The translations under genes were made by a program, and so were the position numbers. Shown here piece by piece: positions 9,601 through 23,223 of a stretch of DNA of 64,000 nucleotides. This DNA comes from Inia geoffrensis. Taxonomy: Eukaryota; Chordata; Mammalia; Artiodactyla; Iniidae. Within the stretch, counting starts at the first letter, position 1, and every line of letters begins with the position of its first letter. The notes below the pieces were generated by a model. The model was not told the origin of the DNA. It did no database searches and saw only the letters and a program-made list of their open reading frames with translations. Location: the NCBI GenBank assembly GCA_036417435.1, contig CM070899.1, positions 103,232,368 to 103,296,367 of the forward strand. Reading direction: 5' to 3'.

Positions 9601-9963
9601 CGCAGGCATATCGCAAGCCTTGCAAGTGGGCTACTCGGAGGGTGCCGTGGTTCGCAGGTGGGGCCTCTCTAATGAAGTGGGCTGGAGGTGGGAACTTGCC
9701 TAGCAGGAGCTGTGGAGATCCGCTTTCTTCACAGCCCTTCCCTCTCAGCTGTTTCATCATCATTTGGGTACACCAGGCTGTGCTTACCTGTCGGAGGGCC
9801 CTGTTGGATTGGCAGATTGTGGTACCACGCAGCGGAGAACAGCAGCAGCATCCTCCAGCCGTGGGACACAGGCCTCCTGAGGCTCCAGGGGTCTGACGCC
9901 AGCCGACGTCACAGAGGCCTGAGGTAAGAAAGTGGCCATTTCGTAACCCCTTACTTGCCTTGT
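6631..9963 (+). repeat. HOR unit 3 (A1b+B1, 3333 bp)
   Basis: A spans 6631-8345 and B 8346-9963, with three VNTR elements at 8203-8256. CTCF-like cores start at 7720 and 9435. It is almost a copy of unit 2, with private changes such as GAGTCTTGTGG near 7281 and TGTAACGTT near 8491. Its B carries the AACCTCAAGG variant shared with unit 1. Confidence 0.95.
8203..8256 (+). repeat. 18-bp VNTR, three copies (unit 3)
   Basis: The three-copy allele is the same as in unit 2, consistent with a recent duplication of the pair. Confidence 0.97.
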
Positions 9964-12900
9964 CATTGAACAGTCCTTTTCTCTTTCAGCATAGTTTATA
10001 TACAATGCTGCGTCTCTTTGAGTTCTACAGCCACTTGACGCAATTATAAACGTAGCTCTACCTGTAGGGTTTCGGATCCTTTGCCCTGTTACTTATCGAG
10101 GAATATTTGGTAGAGTCCCATGTTCTTTTGGGTGAGTCGCCCTTGATGAGCACTTTTTCATACGTTAAATGTGTTTGTGTTAATCCCAATCTCCTAATTC
10201 ACTCTTCCCCGGTCTCCAATCTCCCCCTTTGGGAACTCCTCGCTTCTTTCTTCCCTTTGTGAACCTGTGTTTCCTTTCTTTACTAACTTCCTTTGTATCC
10301 CTATGTAGACTGCACACATAAGGGATATCCGGGTATATGTGTCTTGCTGCCTCTAATTGACCAGAATTAGTGAGATCATCTAGTGCTCCACCCATGCTGC
10401 TGCAAATACTATGAGTGCATTTTGTTCTATGGCTGTGTGGTAGTCGAGCGTGTGTAGGTAGCGGAACATCTTTCTCCCTTCACCCCTCGCTCGACAGTTC
10501 GTTCGTCTGTATGTCTTGGCTGTGGTCAAGGGTACCACAACGACTGCTGGGGTGCAAGAGCTTCCTTCCAATGATGCTAGTGTCTGGTTATACGACCTGC
10601 AGCGGGGTTGCCGAGTCTCGTGGTACCTCCAGTGTTTAGTTTGGTAAGGAATGTGCCTACTGATCCTCATACCGGCTGTTACCAATTTACAATCCCACCA
10701 ACAGCAATAGCTGGCTTCACCTTGTGGCCTGCCCTCTTGAGCACTTAAAATTTTAGGGTTTGAGAGGACTTCAGCCAGGGATCAACTCGTCTAGCTTTCT
10801 TTTCACTCTCTAATCATGAGAGACCTTGAGCATCTTTTCATTTGAATGTGCTGTTTTCTAAAACGCGGGTGACTACCACTGAGGTCTTGTAAGGTTTCTG
10901 CCTGAGAGTCGGGCCTGATGTGGATTCATTTCAGATTGCCTAGCCCAGGATATTTCCTGAGGGCAGGGTTGTGTTTTCAAAGCCGCAGGCTCTAGGCCTT
11001 GTGAATGACAGTTGCCCTTCAGCATAGTTGGTAAGGTTGTTACGGCAGTGTGCCACAAGGTGGCAGCACTACTCCGTGTCGTCTCTGGTAACTTGGGGAA
11101 AGAAAGTATTAGAGGGGTCCCGGTGTTGGATTGGAAATCGGGAGTCGAACGTGGCTAAACACACACCTCTGGGCTTGTGTATGCTCACCTCCTGCCCCTT
11201 AACCTGCACTGCCCCACCACAGACATATCACAAGCCTTGCAAGTGGGCCATTCGGAGGGTGCCATGGTTCGCAGGTGGGGCGACTCTAATGAAGATGGCT
11301 GGAGGTGGGAACCTGCCTAGCAGGAGCTGTGAAGATCCGGTTACTTCACCGCTCTTCCCTCTCAGCTGCTCCACCCTCATTTGGGTACACCAGGCTTTGC
11401 TTACCTGTAGGAGGGCCACGCTGGATCGGGAGATTGGGGTACCAGGCAGGGTAGAATGGGCAATAGCGGTCCGGGGTGCCGCTTGTCAGGTGGCACGTCC
11501 TCCTGCCTTGATGCCTCAGCAGCAGCATGCTCCGGCCGTGGGACCCAGGTCTGCCGTGGGACCCAGGCCTGCTTAGGCTCCAGGGGCGTTACCGTGCTAA
11601 CGACATCACAGACACCTGAGGTAACAGAGTAGGCATTTCTTAACCCCTTACTTGCCTTGTCATTGTACAGTACTTTTCCCTTTCAGCCTAGTTCATATAC
11701 AATGTTGCGTCTGTTTGAGTTCTACAGCCACTTGATGCAATTATACATGTAGCTATACCCTTAGGGTCTCGGATTCTTTGCACTCTTCGCGTATTGAGGA
11801 ATGTTTTGTAGCGTTCCCTGTGATTGAGAGTGGGTCGCCCTTGAGCACTTTTTGATAAGTTAAGCGTGTTTCTGTGAATCCCGACCTCCTACTTCACCCT
11901 TCCCCGTTCTCCAATTTCCCCCTCAGGGAAGTCCAGGCTTCGTTCTTCCCTTTGTGAACCTGTGTTTCCTATGTGGACTAGCTTCCTTAGTATCCGTATT
12001 TAGGCGGCAGACAAAAGTGGGATATCCTGGAATATGTGTCTTGCTGCCTCTAATTGACCGGAATTAGTGAGATCATGTACTGCTGCACCCATGCTGCTGC
12101 AAAGAGTATGGGTTCATTTTGTTCTGTGGCTGAGTGGTAGTCGAGGGTGTGTAGGTAGCAGAACATCTTTCTCCATTCACCCCTCGCTCCCCATTCCGTT
12201 CATTTCTCTGTCTTGGCTGCGGTCATGGGAACCGCAAGGACCGCTGGGGTGCAAGAGCTTTCTTCCAATGATGCTAGTGTCTGGTTATACGACCTGCAGC
12301 GGGGTTGCCGAATCTCGTGGTACCTCCAGTGTTTAGTTTGGTAAGGAATATGCCTAGTGTTCCTCATACCGGCTGTTAGCAATTTACATTCCCACCAATA
12401 GCAATAGCTGGCTTCTCTTTTTGGCATGCCCTCTTGAGCACTTACGCTTTTAGCGTTTGAGAGGACTGCAGCCAGGGAACACCTAGTCTAGCTTTCTTTG
12501 CACTCTCTAATCATGACAGATCCTAAGCATCTTTTCTCTTCAATGTGCTGTTTTCTACAACGCGGGTGAGTACCACTGAGTTCTTGAAAGGTTCCTGCCT
12601 CAGGGTTGGGCGTGATTTGAATTTGTTTCAGTTTCCCTAGCCCAGGATATTTCTTGAGGGCTGGGTTGTGTCTTCAAAGCCGCAGGCTGTAGGCCTTGTG
12701 GATGACAGATGCCCTTCAGCACAGTTGGTAAGATTGTTACGGCAGTGTGCCACGAGGTGGCAGCAGTGCTCCGTGTCGTCTCTGGTAACGTGGGGAAAGA
12801 TAGTCTTAGAGGGGGTCCCGGTGTTGGATTGGAAATGGGGAGTCGAACGTGGCTAAACACACATCTCTGGGCTTGTGTATGCTCACCTCCTGCCCCTTAA

Positions 12901-13278
12901 CCTGCACTGCCCCACCGCAGGCATATCGCAAGCCTTGCAAGTGGGCTACTCGGAGGGTGCCGTGGTTCGCAGGTGGGGCCTCTCTAATGAAGTGGGCTGG
13001 AGGTGGGAACTTGCCTAGCAGGAGCTGTGGAGATCCGCTTTCTTCACAGCCCTTCCCTCTCAGCTGTTTCATCATCATTTGGGTACACCAGGCTGTGCTT
13101 ACCTGTAGGAGGGCCCTGTTGGATTGGCAGATTGTGGTACCACGCAGCGGAGAACAGCAGCAGCATCCTCCAGCCGTGGGACACAGGCCTCCTGAGGCTC
13201 CAGGGGTCTGACGCCAGCCAATGTCACAGAGGCCTGAGGTAAGAAAGTGGCCATTTCGTAACCCCTTACTTGCCTTGT
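9964..13278 (+). repeat. HOR unit 4 (A1b+B1, 3315 bp)
   Basis: A spans 9964-11660 and B 11661-13278, with two VNTR elements at 11536-11571. CTCF-like cores start at 11053 and 12750. B has lost the EcoRI site (GAATTT near 12617) and its CRE-like site reads CCAATGTCAC. It shares CACCTAGTC and the CRE change with unit 5. Confidence 0.95.
11536..11571 (+). repeat. 18-bp VNTR, two copies (unit 4; reference for the class)
   Basis: One GGTCTG element is followed by one GGCCTG element. The same two-copy allele lies at 14851-14886, 18166-18201, 21481-21516, 24796-24831, 28111-28146, 31426-31461, 34741-34776, 41389-41424 and 44704-44739, and accounts for the 3315-base units. Units 15-17 and 19 have a single copy. 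Confidence 0.96.
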
Positions 13279-16200
13279 CATTGAACAGTCCTTTTCTCTT
13301 TCAGCATAGTTTATATACAATGCTGCGTCTCTTTGAGTTCTACAGCCACTTGACGCAATTATAAACGTAGCTCTACCTGTAGGGTTTCGGATCCTTTGCC
13401 CTGTTACTTATCGAGGAATATTTGGTAGAGTCCCATGTTCTTTTGGGTGAGTCGCCCTTGATGAGCACTTTTTCATACGTTAAATGTGTTTGTGTTAATC
13501 CCAATCTCCTAATTCACTCTTCCCCGGTCTCCAATCTCCCCCTTTGGGAACTCCTCGCTTCTTTCTTCCCTTTGTGAACCTGTGTTTCCTTTCTTTACTA
13601 ACTTCCTTTGTATCCCTATGTAGACTGCACACATAAGGGATATCCGGGTATATGTGTCTTGCTGCCTCTAATTGACCAGAATTAGTGAGATCATCTAGTG
13701 CTCCACCCATGCTGCTGCAAATACTATGAGTGCATTTTGTTCTATGGCTGTGTGGTAGTCGAGCGTGTGTAGGTAGCGGAACATCTTTCTCCCTTCACCC
13801 CTCGCTCGACAGTTCGTTCGTCTGTATGTCTTGGCTGTGGTCAAGGGTACCACAACGACTGCTGGGGTGCAAGAGCTTCCTTCCAATGATGCTAGTGTCT
13901 GGTTATACGACCTGCAGCGGGGTTGCCGAGTCTCGTGGTACCTCCAGTGTTTAGTTTGGTAAGGAATGTGCCTACTGATCCTCATACCGGCTGTTACCAA
14001 TTTACAATCCCACCAACAGCAATAGCTGGCTTCACCTTGTGGCCTGCCCTCTTGAGCACTTAAAATTTTAGGGTTTGAGAGGACTTCAGCCAGGGATCAA
14101 CTCGTCTAGCTTTCTTTTCACTCTCTAATCATGAGAGACCTTGAGCATCTTTTCATTTGAATGTGCTGTTTTCTAAAACGCGGGTGACTACCACTGAGGT
14201 CTTGTAAGGTTTCTGCCTGAGAGTCGGGCCTGATGTGGATTCATTTCAGATTGCCTAGCCCAGGATATTTCCTGAGGGCAGGGTTGTGTTTTCAAAGCCG
14301 CAGGCTCTAGGCCTTGTGAATGACAGTTGCCCTTCAGCATAGTTGGTAAGGTTGTTACGGCAGTGTGCCACAAGGTGGCAGCACTACTCCGTGTCGTCTC
14401 TGGTAACTTGGGGAAAGAAAGTATTAGAGGGGTCCCGGTGTTGGATTGGAAATCGGGAGTCGAACGTGGCTAAACACACACCTCTGGGCTTGTGTATGCT
14501 CACCTCCTGCCCCTTAACCTGCACTGCCCCACCACAGACATATCACAAGCCTTGCAAGTGGGCCATTCGGAGGGTGCCATGGTTCGCAGGTGGGGCGACT
14601 CTAATGAAGATGGCTGGAGGTGGGAACCTGCCTAGCAGGAGCTGTGAAGATCCGGTTACTTCACCGCTCTTCCCTCTCAGCTGCTCCACCCTCATTTGGG
14701 TACACCAGGCTTTGCTTACCTGTAGGAGGGCCACGCTGGATCGGGAGATTGGGGTACCAGGCAGGGGAGAATGGGCAATAGCGGTCCGGGGTGCCGCTTG
14801 TCAGGTGGCACGTCCTCCTGCCTTGATGCCTCAGCAGCAGCATGCTCCGGCCGTGGGACCCAGGTCTGCCGTGGGACCCAGGCCTGCTTAGGCTCCAGGG
14901 GCGTTACCGTGCTAACGACATCACAGACACCTGAGGTAACAGAGTAGGCATTTCTTAACCCCTCACTTGCCTTGTCATTGTACAGTACTTTTCCCTTTCA
15001 GCCTAGTTCATATACAATGTTGCGTCTGTTTGAGTTCTACAGCCACTTGATGCAATTATACATGTAGTTAAACCCTTAGGGTTTCGGATTCTTTGCACTC
15101 TTCGCGTATTGAGGAATGTTTTGTAGCGTTCCCTGTGATTGAGAGTGGGTCGCCCTTGAGCACTTTTTGATAAGTTAAGCGTGTTTCTGTGAATCCCGAC
15201 CTCCTACTTCACCCTTCCCCGTTCTCCAATTTCCCCCTCAGGGAAGTCCAGGCTTCGTTCTTCCCTTTGTGAACCTGTGTTTCCTATGTGGACTAGCTTC
15301 CTTAGTATCCGTATTTAGGCGGCAGACAAAAGTGGGATATCCTGGAATATGTGTCTTGCTGCCTCTAATTGACCGGAATTAGTGAGATCATGTACTGCTG
15401 CACCCATGCTGCTGCAAAGAGTATGGGTTCATTTTGTTCTGTGGCTGAGTGGTAGTCGAGGGTGTGTAGGTAGCAGAACATCTTTCTCCATTCACCCCTC
15501 GCTCCCCATTCCGTTCATTTCTCTGTCTTGGCTGCGGTCATGGGAACCGCAAGGACCGCTGGGGTGCAAGAGCTTTCTTCCAATGATGCTAGTGTCTGGT
15601 TATACGACCTGCAGCGGGGTTGCCGAATCTCGTGGTACCTCCAGTGTTTAGTTTGGTAAGGAATATGCCTAGTGTTCCTCATACCGGCTGTTAGCAATTT
15701 ACATTCCCACCAATAGCAATAGCTGGCTTCTCTTTTTGGCATGCCCTCTTGAGCACTTACGCTTTTAGCGTTTGAGAGGACTGCAGCCAGGGAACACCTA
15801 GTCTAGCTTTCTTTGCACTCTCTAATCATGACAGATCCTAAGCATCTTTTCTCTTCAATGTGCTGTTTTCTACAACGCGGGTGAGTACCACTGAGTTCTT
15901 GAAAGGTTCCTGCCTCAGGGTCGGGCGTGATTTGAATTCGTTTCAGTTTCCCTAGCCCAGGATATTTCTTGAGGGCTGGGTTGTGTCTTCAAAGCCGCAG
16001 GCTGTAGGCCTTGTGGATGACAGATGCCCTTCAGCACAGTTGGTAAGATTGTTACGGCAGTGTGCCACGAGGTGGCAGCAGTGCTCCGTGTCGTCTCTGG
16101 TAACGTGGGGAAAGATAGTCTTAGAGGGGGTCCCGGTGTTGGATTGGAAATGGGGAGTCGAACGTGGCTAAACACACATCTCTGGGCTTGTGTATGCTCA

Positions 16201-16593
16201 CCTCCTGCCCCTTAACCTGCACTGCCCCACCGCAGGCATATCGCAAGCCTTGCAAGTGGGCTACTCGGAGGGTGCCGTGGTTCGCAGGTGGGGCCTCTCT
16301 AATGAAGTGGGCTGGAGGTGGGAACTTGCCTAGCAGGAGCTGTGGAGATCCGCTTTCTTCACAGCCCTTCCCTCTCAGCTGTTTCATCATCATTTGGGTA
16401 CACCAGGCTGTGCTTACCTGTAGGAGGGCCCTGTTGGATTGGCAGATTGTGGTACCACGCAGCGGAGAACAGCAGCAGCATCCTCCAGCCGTGGGACACA
16501 GGCCTCCTGAGGCTCCAGGGGTCTGACGCCAGCCAATGTCACAGAGGCCTGAGGTAAGAAAGTGGCCATTTCGTAACCCCTTACTTGCCTTGT
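13279..16593 (+). repeat. HOR unit 5 (A1b+B1, 3315 bp)
   Basis: A spans 13279-14975 and B 14976-16593, with two VNTR elements at 14851-14886. CTCF-like cores start at 14368 and 16065. B is the first to carry the AAACCCTTAGGGTTT palindrome (15070-15084); units 1-4 read TATACCC there. The CRE-like site is altered as in unit 4. Confidence 0.95.
15070..15084. repeat. AAACCCTTAGGGTTT palindrome in a subset of B copies
   Basis: It has 7-base arms around a single central base and includes one TTAGGG. It is present at 15070, 28330, 31645, 34960, 44923, 48221, 51517, 54815 and 61396. Units 7 and 8 have a half-way form (AAACCCTTAGGGTCT), and units 1-4, 6, 12 and 13 read TATACCCTTAGGGTCT. It is a useful subfamily marker. 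A single TTAGGG is not a telomeric repeat. Confidence 0.6.
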
Positions 16594-19500
16594 CATTGAA
16601 CAGTCCTTTTCTCTTTCAGCATAGTTTATATACAATGCTGCGTCTCTTTGAGTTCTACAGCCACTTGACGCAATTATAAACGTAGCTCTACCTGTAGGGT
16701 TTCGGATCCTTTGCCCTGTTACTTATCGAGGAATATTTGGTAGAGTCCCATGTTCTTTTGGGTGAGTCGCCCTTGATGAGCACTTTTTCATACGTTAAAT
16801 GTGTTTGTGTTAATCCCAATCTCCTAATTCACTCTTCCCCGGTCTCCAATCTCCCCCTTTGGGAACTCCTCGCTTCTTTCTTCCCTTTGTGAACCTGTGT
16901 TTCCTTTCTTTACTAACTTCCTTTGTATCCCTATGTAGACTGCACACATAAGGGATATCCGGGTATATGTGTCTTGCTGCCTCTAATTGACCAGAATTAG
17001 TGAGATCATCTAGTGCTCCACCCATGCTGCTGCAAATACTATGAGTGCATTTTGTTCTATGGCTGTGTGGTAGTCGAGCGTGTGTAGGTAGCGGAACATC
17101 TTTCTCCCTTCACCCCTCGCTCGACCGTTCGTTCGTCTGTATGTCTTGGCTGTGGTCAAGGGTACCACAACGACTGCTGGGGTGCAAGAGCTTCCTTCCA
17201 ATGATGCTAGTGTCTGGTTATACGACCTGCAGCGGGGTTGCCGAGTCTCGTGGTACCTCCAGTGTTTAGTTTGGTAAGGAATGTGCCTACTGATCCTCAT
17301 ACCGGCTGTTACCAATTTACAATCCCACCAACAGCAATAGCTGGCTTCACCTTGTGGCCTGCCCTCTTGAGCACTTAAAATTTTAGGGTTTGAGAGGACT
17401 TCAGCCAGGGATCAACTCGTCTAGCTTTCTTTTCACTCTCTAATCATGAGAGACCTTGAGCATCTTTTCATTTGAATGTGCTGTTTTCTAAAACGCGGGT
17501 GACTACCACTGAGGTCTTGTAAGGTTTCTGCCTGAGAGTCGGGCCTGATGTGGATTCATTTCAGATTGCCTAGCCCAGGATATTTCCTGAGGGCAGGGTT
17601 GTGTTTTCAAAGCCGCAGGCTCTAGGCCTTGTGAATGACAGTTGCCCTTCAGCATAGTTGGTAAGGTTGTTACGGCAGTGTGCCACAAGGTGGCAGCACT
17701 ACTCCGTGTCGTCTCTGGTAACTTGGGGAAAGAAAGTATTAGAGGGGTCCCGGTGTTGGATTGGGAATCGGGAGTCAAACGTGGCTAAACACACACCTCT
17801 GGGCTTGTGTATGCTCACCTCCTGCCCCTTAACCTGCACTGCCCCACCACAGACATATCACAAGCCTTGCAAGTGGGCCATTCGGAGGGTGCCATGGTTC
17901 GCAGGAGGGGCGACTCGAATGAAGATGGCTGGAGGTGGGAACCTGCCTAGCAGGAGCTGTGAAGATCCGGTTACTTCACCGCTCTTCCCTCTCAGCTGCT
18001 CCACCCTCATTTGGGTACACCAGGCTTTGCTTACCTGTAGGAGGGCCACGCTGGATCGGGAGATTGGGGTACCAGGCAGGGGAGAATGGGCAATAGCGGT
18101 CCGGGGTGCCGCTTGTCAGGTGGCACGTCCTCCTGCCTTGATGCCTCAGCAGCAGCATGCTCCGGCCGTGGGACCCAGGTCTGCCGTGGGACCCAGGCCT
18201 GCTTAGGCTCCAGGGGCGTTACCGTGGTAACGACATCACAGACACCTGAGGTAACAGAGTAGGCATTTCTTAACCCCTTACTTGCCTTGTCATTGTACAG
18301 TACTTTTCCCTTTCAGCCTAGTTCATATACAATGTTGCGTCTGTTTGAGTTCTACAGCCACTTGATGCAATTATACATGTAGCTATACCCTTAGGGTCTC
18401 GGATTCTTTGCACTCTTCGCGTATTGAGGAATGTTTTGTAGCGTTCCCTGTGATTGAGAGTGGGTCGCCCTTGAGCACTTTTTGATAAGTTAAGCGTGTT
18501 TCTGTGAATCCCGACCTCCTACTTCACCCTTCCCCGTTCTCCAATTTCCCCCTCAGGGAAGTCCAGGCTTCGTTCTTCCCTTTGTGAACCTGTGTTTCCT
18601 ATGTGGACTAGCTTCCTTAGTATCCGTATTTAGGCGGCAGACAAAAGTGGGATATCCTGGAATATGTGTCTTGCTGCCTCTAATTGACCGGAATTAGTGA
18701 GATCATGTACTGCTGCACCCATGCTGCTGCAAAGAGTATGGGTTCATTTTGTTCTGTGGCTGAGTGGTAGTCGAGGGTGTGTAGGTAGCAGAACATCTTT
18801 CTCCATTCACCCCTCGCTCCCCATTCCGTTCATTTCTCTGTCTTGGCTGCGGTCATGGGAACCGCAAGGACCGCTGGGGTGCAAGAGCTTTCTTCCAATG
18901 ATGCTAGTGTCTGGTTATACGACCTGCAGCGGGGTTGCCGAATCTCGTGGTACCTCCAGTGTTTAGTTTGGTAAGGAATATGCCTAGTGTTCCTCATACC
19001 GGCTGTTAGCAATTTACATTCCCACCAATAGCAATAGCTGGCTTCTCTTTTTGGCATGCCCTCTTGAGCACTTACGCTTTTAGCGTTTGAGAGGACTGCA
19101 GCCAGGGAACACCTCGTCTAGCTTTCTTTGCACTCTCTAATCATGACAGATCCTAAGCATCTTTTCTCTTCAATGTGCTGTTTTCTACAACGCGGGTGAG
19201 TACCACTGAGTTCTTGAAAGGTTCCTGCCTCAGGGTCGGGCGTGATTTGAATTTGTTTCAGTTTCCCTAGCCCAGGATATTTCTTGAGGGCTGGGTTGTG
19301 TCTTCAAAGCCGCAGGCTGTAGGCCTTGTGGATGACAGATGCCCTTCAGCACAGTTGGTAAGATTGTTATGGCAGTGTGCCACGAGGTGGCAGCAGTGCT
19401 CCGTGTCGTCTCTGGTAACGTGGGGAAAGATAGTCTTAGAGGGGGTCCCGGTGTTGGATTGGAAATGGGGAGTCGAACGTGGCTAAACACACATCTCTGG

Positions 19501-19908
19501 GCTTGTGTATGCTCACCTCCTGCCCCTTAACCTGCACTGCCCCACCACAGGCATATCGCAAGCCTTGCAAGTGGGCTACTCGGAGGGTGCCGTGGTTCGC
19601 AGGTGGGGCCTCTCTAATGAAGTGGGCTGGAGGTGGGAACTTGCCTAGCAGGAGCTGTGGAGATCCGCTTTCTTCACAGCCCTTCCCTCTCAGCTGTTTC
19701 ATCATCATTTGGGTACACCAGGCTGTGCTTACCTGTAGGAGGGCCCTGTTGGATTGGCAGATTGTGGTACCACGCAGCGGAGAACAGCAGAAGCATCCTC
19801 CAGCCGTGGGACACAGGCCTCCTGAGGCTCCAGGGGTCTGACGCCAGCCGACGTCACAGAGGCCTGAGGTAAGAAAGTGGCCATTTCATAACCCCTTACT
19901 TGCCTTGT
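16594..19908 (+). repeat. HOR unit 6 (mosaic A1a/A1b + B1, 3315 bp)
   Basis: A spans 16594-18290 and B 18291-19908, with two VNTR elements at 18166-18201. A is a patchwork. It has the subtype-a base in GACCGTTCG near 17125, subtype-b CAGCATAG and GGTGG around 17650-17697, and then the intact RFX-like palindrome at 18217-18232 otherwise seen in subtype-a copies. Private changes include GGGAATCGGGAGTCAAACG near 17764 and CAGGAGGGGCGACTCG near 17902. CTCF-like cores start at 17683 and 19380. The EcoRI site in B is lost. Confidence 0.94.
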
Positions 19909-22900
19909 CATTGAACAGTCCTTTTCTCTTTCAGCATAGTTTATATACAATGCTGCGTCTCTTTGAGTTCTACAGCCACTTGACGCAATTATAAACGTAG
20001 CTCTACCTGTAGGGTTTCGGATCCTTTGCCCTGTTACTTATCGAGGAATATTTGGTAGAGTCCCATGTTCTTTTGGGTGAGTCGCCCTTGATGAGCACTT
20101 TTTCATACGTTAAATGTGTTTGTGTTAATCCCAATCTCCTAATTCACTCTTCCCCGGTCTCCAATCTCCCCCTTTGGGAACTCCTCGCTTCTTTCTTCCC
20201 TTTGTGAACCTGTGTTTCCTTTCTTTACTAACTTCCTTTGTATCCCTATGTAGACTGCACACATAAGGGATATCCGGGTATATGTGTCTTGCTGCCTCTA
20301 ATTGACCAGAATTAGTGAGATCATCTAGTGCTCCACCCATGCTGCTGCAAATACTATGAGTGCATTTTGTTCTATGGCTGTGTGGTAGTCGAGCGTGTGT
20401 AGGTAGCGGAACATCTTTCTCCCTTCACCCCTCGCTCGACAGTTCGTTCGTCTGTATGTCTTGGCTGTGGTCAAGGGTACCACAACGACTGCTGGGGTGC
20501 AAGAGCTTCCTTCCAATGATGCTAGTGTCTGGTTATACGACCTGCAGCGGGGTTGCCGAGTCTCGTGGTACCTCCAGTGTTTAGTTTGGTAAGGAATGTG
20601 CCTACTGATCCTCATACCGGCTGTTACCAATTTACAATCCCACCAACAGCAATAGCTGGCTTCACCTTGTGGCCTGCCCTCTTGAGCACTTAAAATTTTA
20701 GGGTTTGAGAGGACTTCAGCCAGGGATCAACTCGTCTAGCTTTCTTTTCACTCTCTAATCATGAGGGACCTTGAGCATCTTTTCATTTGAATGTGCTGTT
20801 TTCTAAAACGCGGGTGACTACCACTGAGGTCTTGTAAGGTTTCTGCCTGAGAGTCGGGCCTGATGTGGATTCATTTCAGATTGCCTAGCCCAGGATATTT
20901 CCTGAGGGCAGGGTTGTGTTTTCAAAGCCGCAGGCTCTAGGCCTTGTGAATGACAGTTGCCCTTCAGCATAGTTGGTAAGGTTGTTACGGCAGTGTGCCA
21001 CAAGGTGGCAGCACTACTCCGTGTCGTCTCTGGTAACTTGGGGAAAGAAAGTATTAGAGGGGTCCCGGTGTTGGATTGGAAATCGGGAGTCGAACGTGGC
21101 TAAACACACACCTCTGGGCTTGTGTATGCTCACCTCCTGCCCCTTAACCTGCACTGCCCCACCACAGACATATCACAAGCCTTGCAAGTGGGCCATTCGG
21201 AGGGTGCCATGGTTCGCAGGTGGGGCGACTCTAATGAAGATGGCTGGAGGTGGGAACCTGCCTAGCAGGAGCTGTGAAGATCCGGTTACTTCACCGCTCT
21301 TCCCTCTCAGCTGCTCCACCCTCATTTGGGTACACCAGGCTTTGCTTACCTGTAGGAGGGCCACGCTGGATCGGGAGATTGGGGTACCAGGCAGGGGAGA
21401 ATGGGCAATAGCGGTCCGGGGTGCCGCTTGTCAGGTGGCACGTCCTCCTGCCTTGATGCCTCAGCAGCAGCATGCTCCGGCCGTGGGACCCAGGTCTGCC
21501 GTGGGACCCAGGCCTGCTTAGGCTCCAGGGGCGTTACCGTGCTAACGACATCACAGACACCTGAGGTAACAGAGTAGGCATTTCTTAACCCCTCACTTGC
21601 CTTGTCATTGTACAGTACTTTTCCCTTTCAGCCTAGTTCATATACAATGTTGCGTCTGTTTGAGTTCTACAGCCACTTGATGCAATTATACATGTAGTTA
21701 AACCCTTAGGGTCTCGGATTCTTTGCACTCTTCGCGTATTGAGGAATGTTTTGTAGCGTTCCCTGTGATTGAGAGTGGGTCGCCCTTGAGCACTTTTTGA
21801 TAAGTTAAGCGTGTTTCTGTGAATCCCGACCTCCTACTTCACCCTTCCCCGTTCTCCAATTTCCCCCTCAGGGAAGTCCAGGCTTCGTTCTTCCCTTTGT
21901 GAACCTGTGTTTCCTATGTGGACTAGCTTCCTTAGTATCCGTATTTAGGCGGCAGACAAAAGTGGGATATCCTGGAATATGTGTCTTGCTGCCTCTAATT
22001 GACCGGAATTAGTGAGATCATGTACTGCTGCACCCATGCTGCTGCAAAGAGTATGGGTTCATTTTGTTCTGTGGCTGAGTGGTAGTCGAGGGTGTGTAGG
22101 TAGCAGAACATCTTTCTCCATTCACCCCTCGCTCCCCATTCCGTTCATTTCTCTGTCTTGGCTGCGGTCATGGGAACCGCAAGGACCGCTGGGGTGCAAG
22201 AGCTTTCTTCCAATGATGCTAGTGTCTGGTTATACGACCTGCAGCGGGGTTGCCGAATCTCGTGGTACCTCCAGTGTTTAGTTTGGTAAGGAATATGCCT
22301 AGTGTTCCTCATACCGGCTGTTAGCAATTTACATTCCCACCAATAGCAATAGCTGGCTTCTCTTTTTGGCATGCCCTCTTGAGCACTTACGCTTTTAGCG
22401 TTTGAGAGGACTGCAGCCAGGGAACACCTCGTCTAGCTTTCTTTGCACTCTCTAATCATGACAGATCCTAAGCATCTTTTCTCTTCAATGTGCTGTTTTC
22501 TACAACGCGGGTGAGTACCACTGAGTTCTTGAAAGGTTCCTGCCTCAGGGTCGGGCGTGATTTGAATTCGCTTCAGTTTCCCTAGCCCAGGATATTTCTT
22601 GAGGGCTGGGTTGTGTCTTCAAAGCCGCAGGCTGTAGGCCTTGTGGATGACAGATGCCCTTCAGCACAGTTGGTAAGATTGTTACGGCAGTGTGCCACGA
22701 GGTGGCAGCAGTGCTCCGTGTCGTCTCTGGTAACGTGGGGAAAGATAGTCTTAGAGGGGGTCCCGGTGTTGGATTGGAAATGGGGAGTCGAACGTGGCTA
22801 AACACACATCTCTGGGCTTGTGTATGCTCACCTCCTGCCCCTTAACCTGCACTGCCCCACCGCAGGCATATCGCAAGCCTTGCAAGTGGGCTACTCGGAG

Positions 22901-23223
22901 GGTGCCGTGGTTCGCAGGTGGGGCCTCTCTAATGAAGTGGGCTGGAGGTGGGAACTTGCCTAGCAGGAGCTGTGGAGATCCGCTTTCTTCACAGCCCTTC
23001 CCTCTCAGCTGTTTCATCATCATTTGGGTACACCAGGCTGTGCTTACCTGTCGGAGGGCCCTGTTGGATTGGCAGATTGTGGTACCACGCAGCGGAGAAC
23101 AGCAGCAGCATCCTCCAGCCGTGGGACACAGGCCTCCTGAGGCTCCAGGGGTCTGACGCCAGCCGACGTCACAGAGGCCTGAGGTAAGAAAGTGGCCATT
23201 TCGTAACCCCTTACTTGCCTTGT
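19909..23223 (+). repeat. HOR unit 7 (A1b+B1, 3315 bp)
   Basis: A spans 19909-21605 and B 21606-23223, with two VNTR elements at 21481-21516. CTCF-like cores start at 20998 and 22695. It shares CCCCTCACTTGCC at the A end with unit 5, and GAATTCGCTTCAG and CTTACCTGTCGG in B with unit 8. Confidence 0.95.

Noticed and set aside
15070..15084. Telomeric repeat or telomere fusion junction
   Set aside because: Only one TTAGGG is present, inside a 15-base palindrome that arose by point changes from TATACCCTTAGGGTCT in sister copies.
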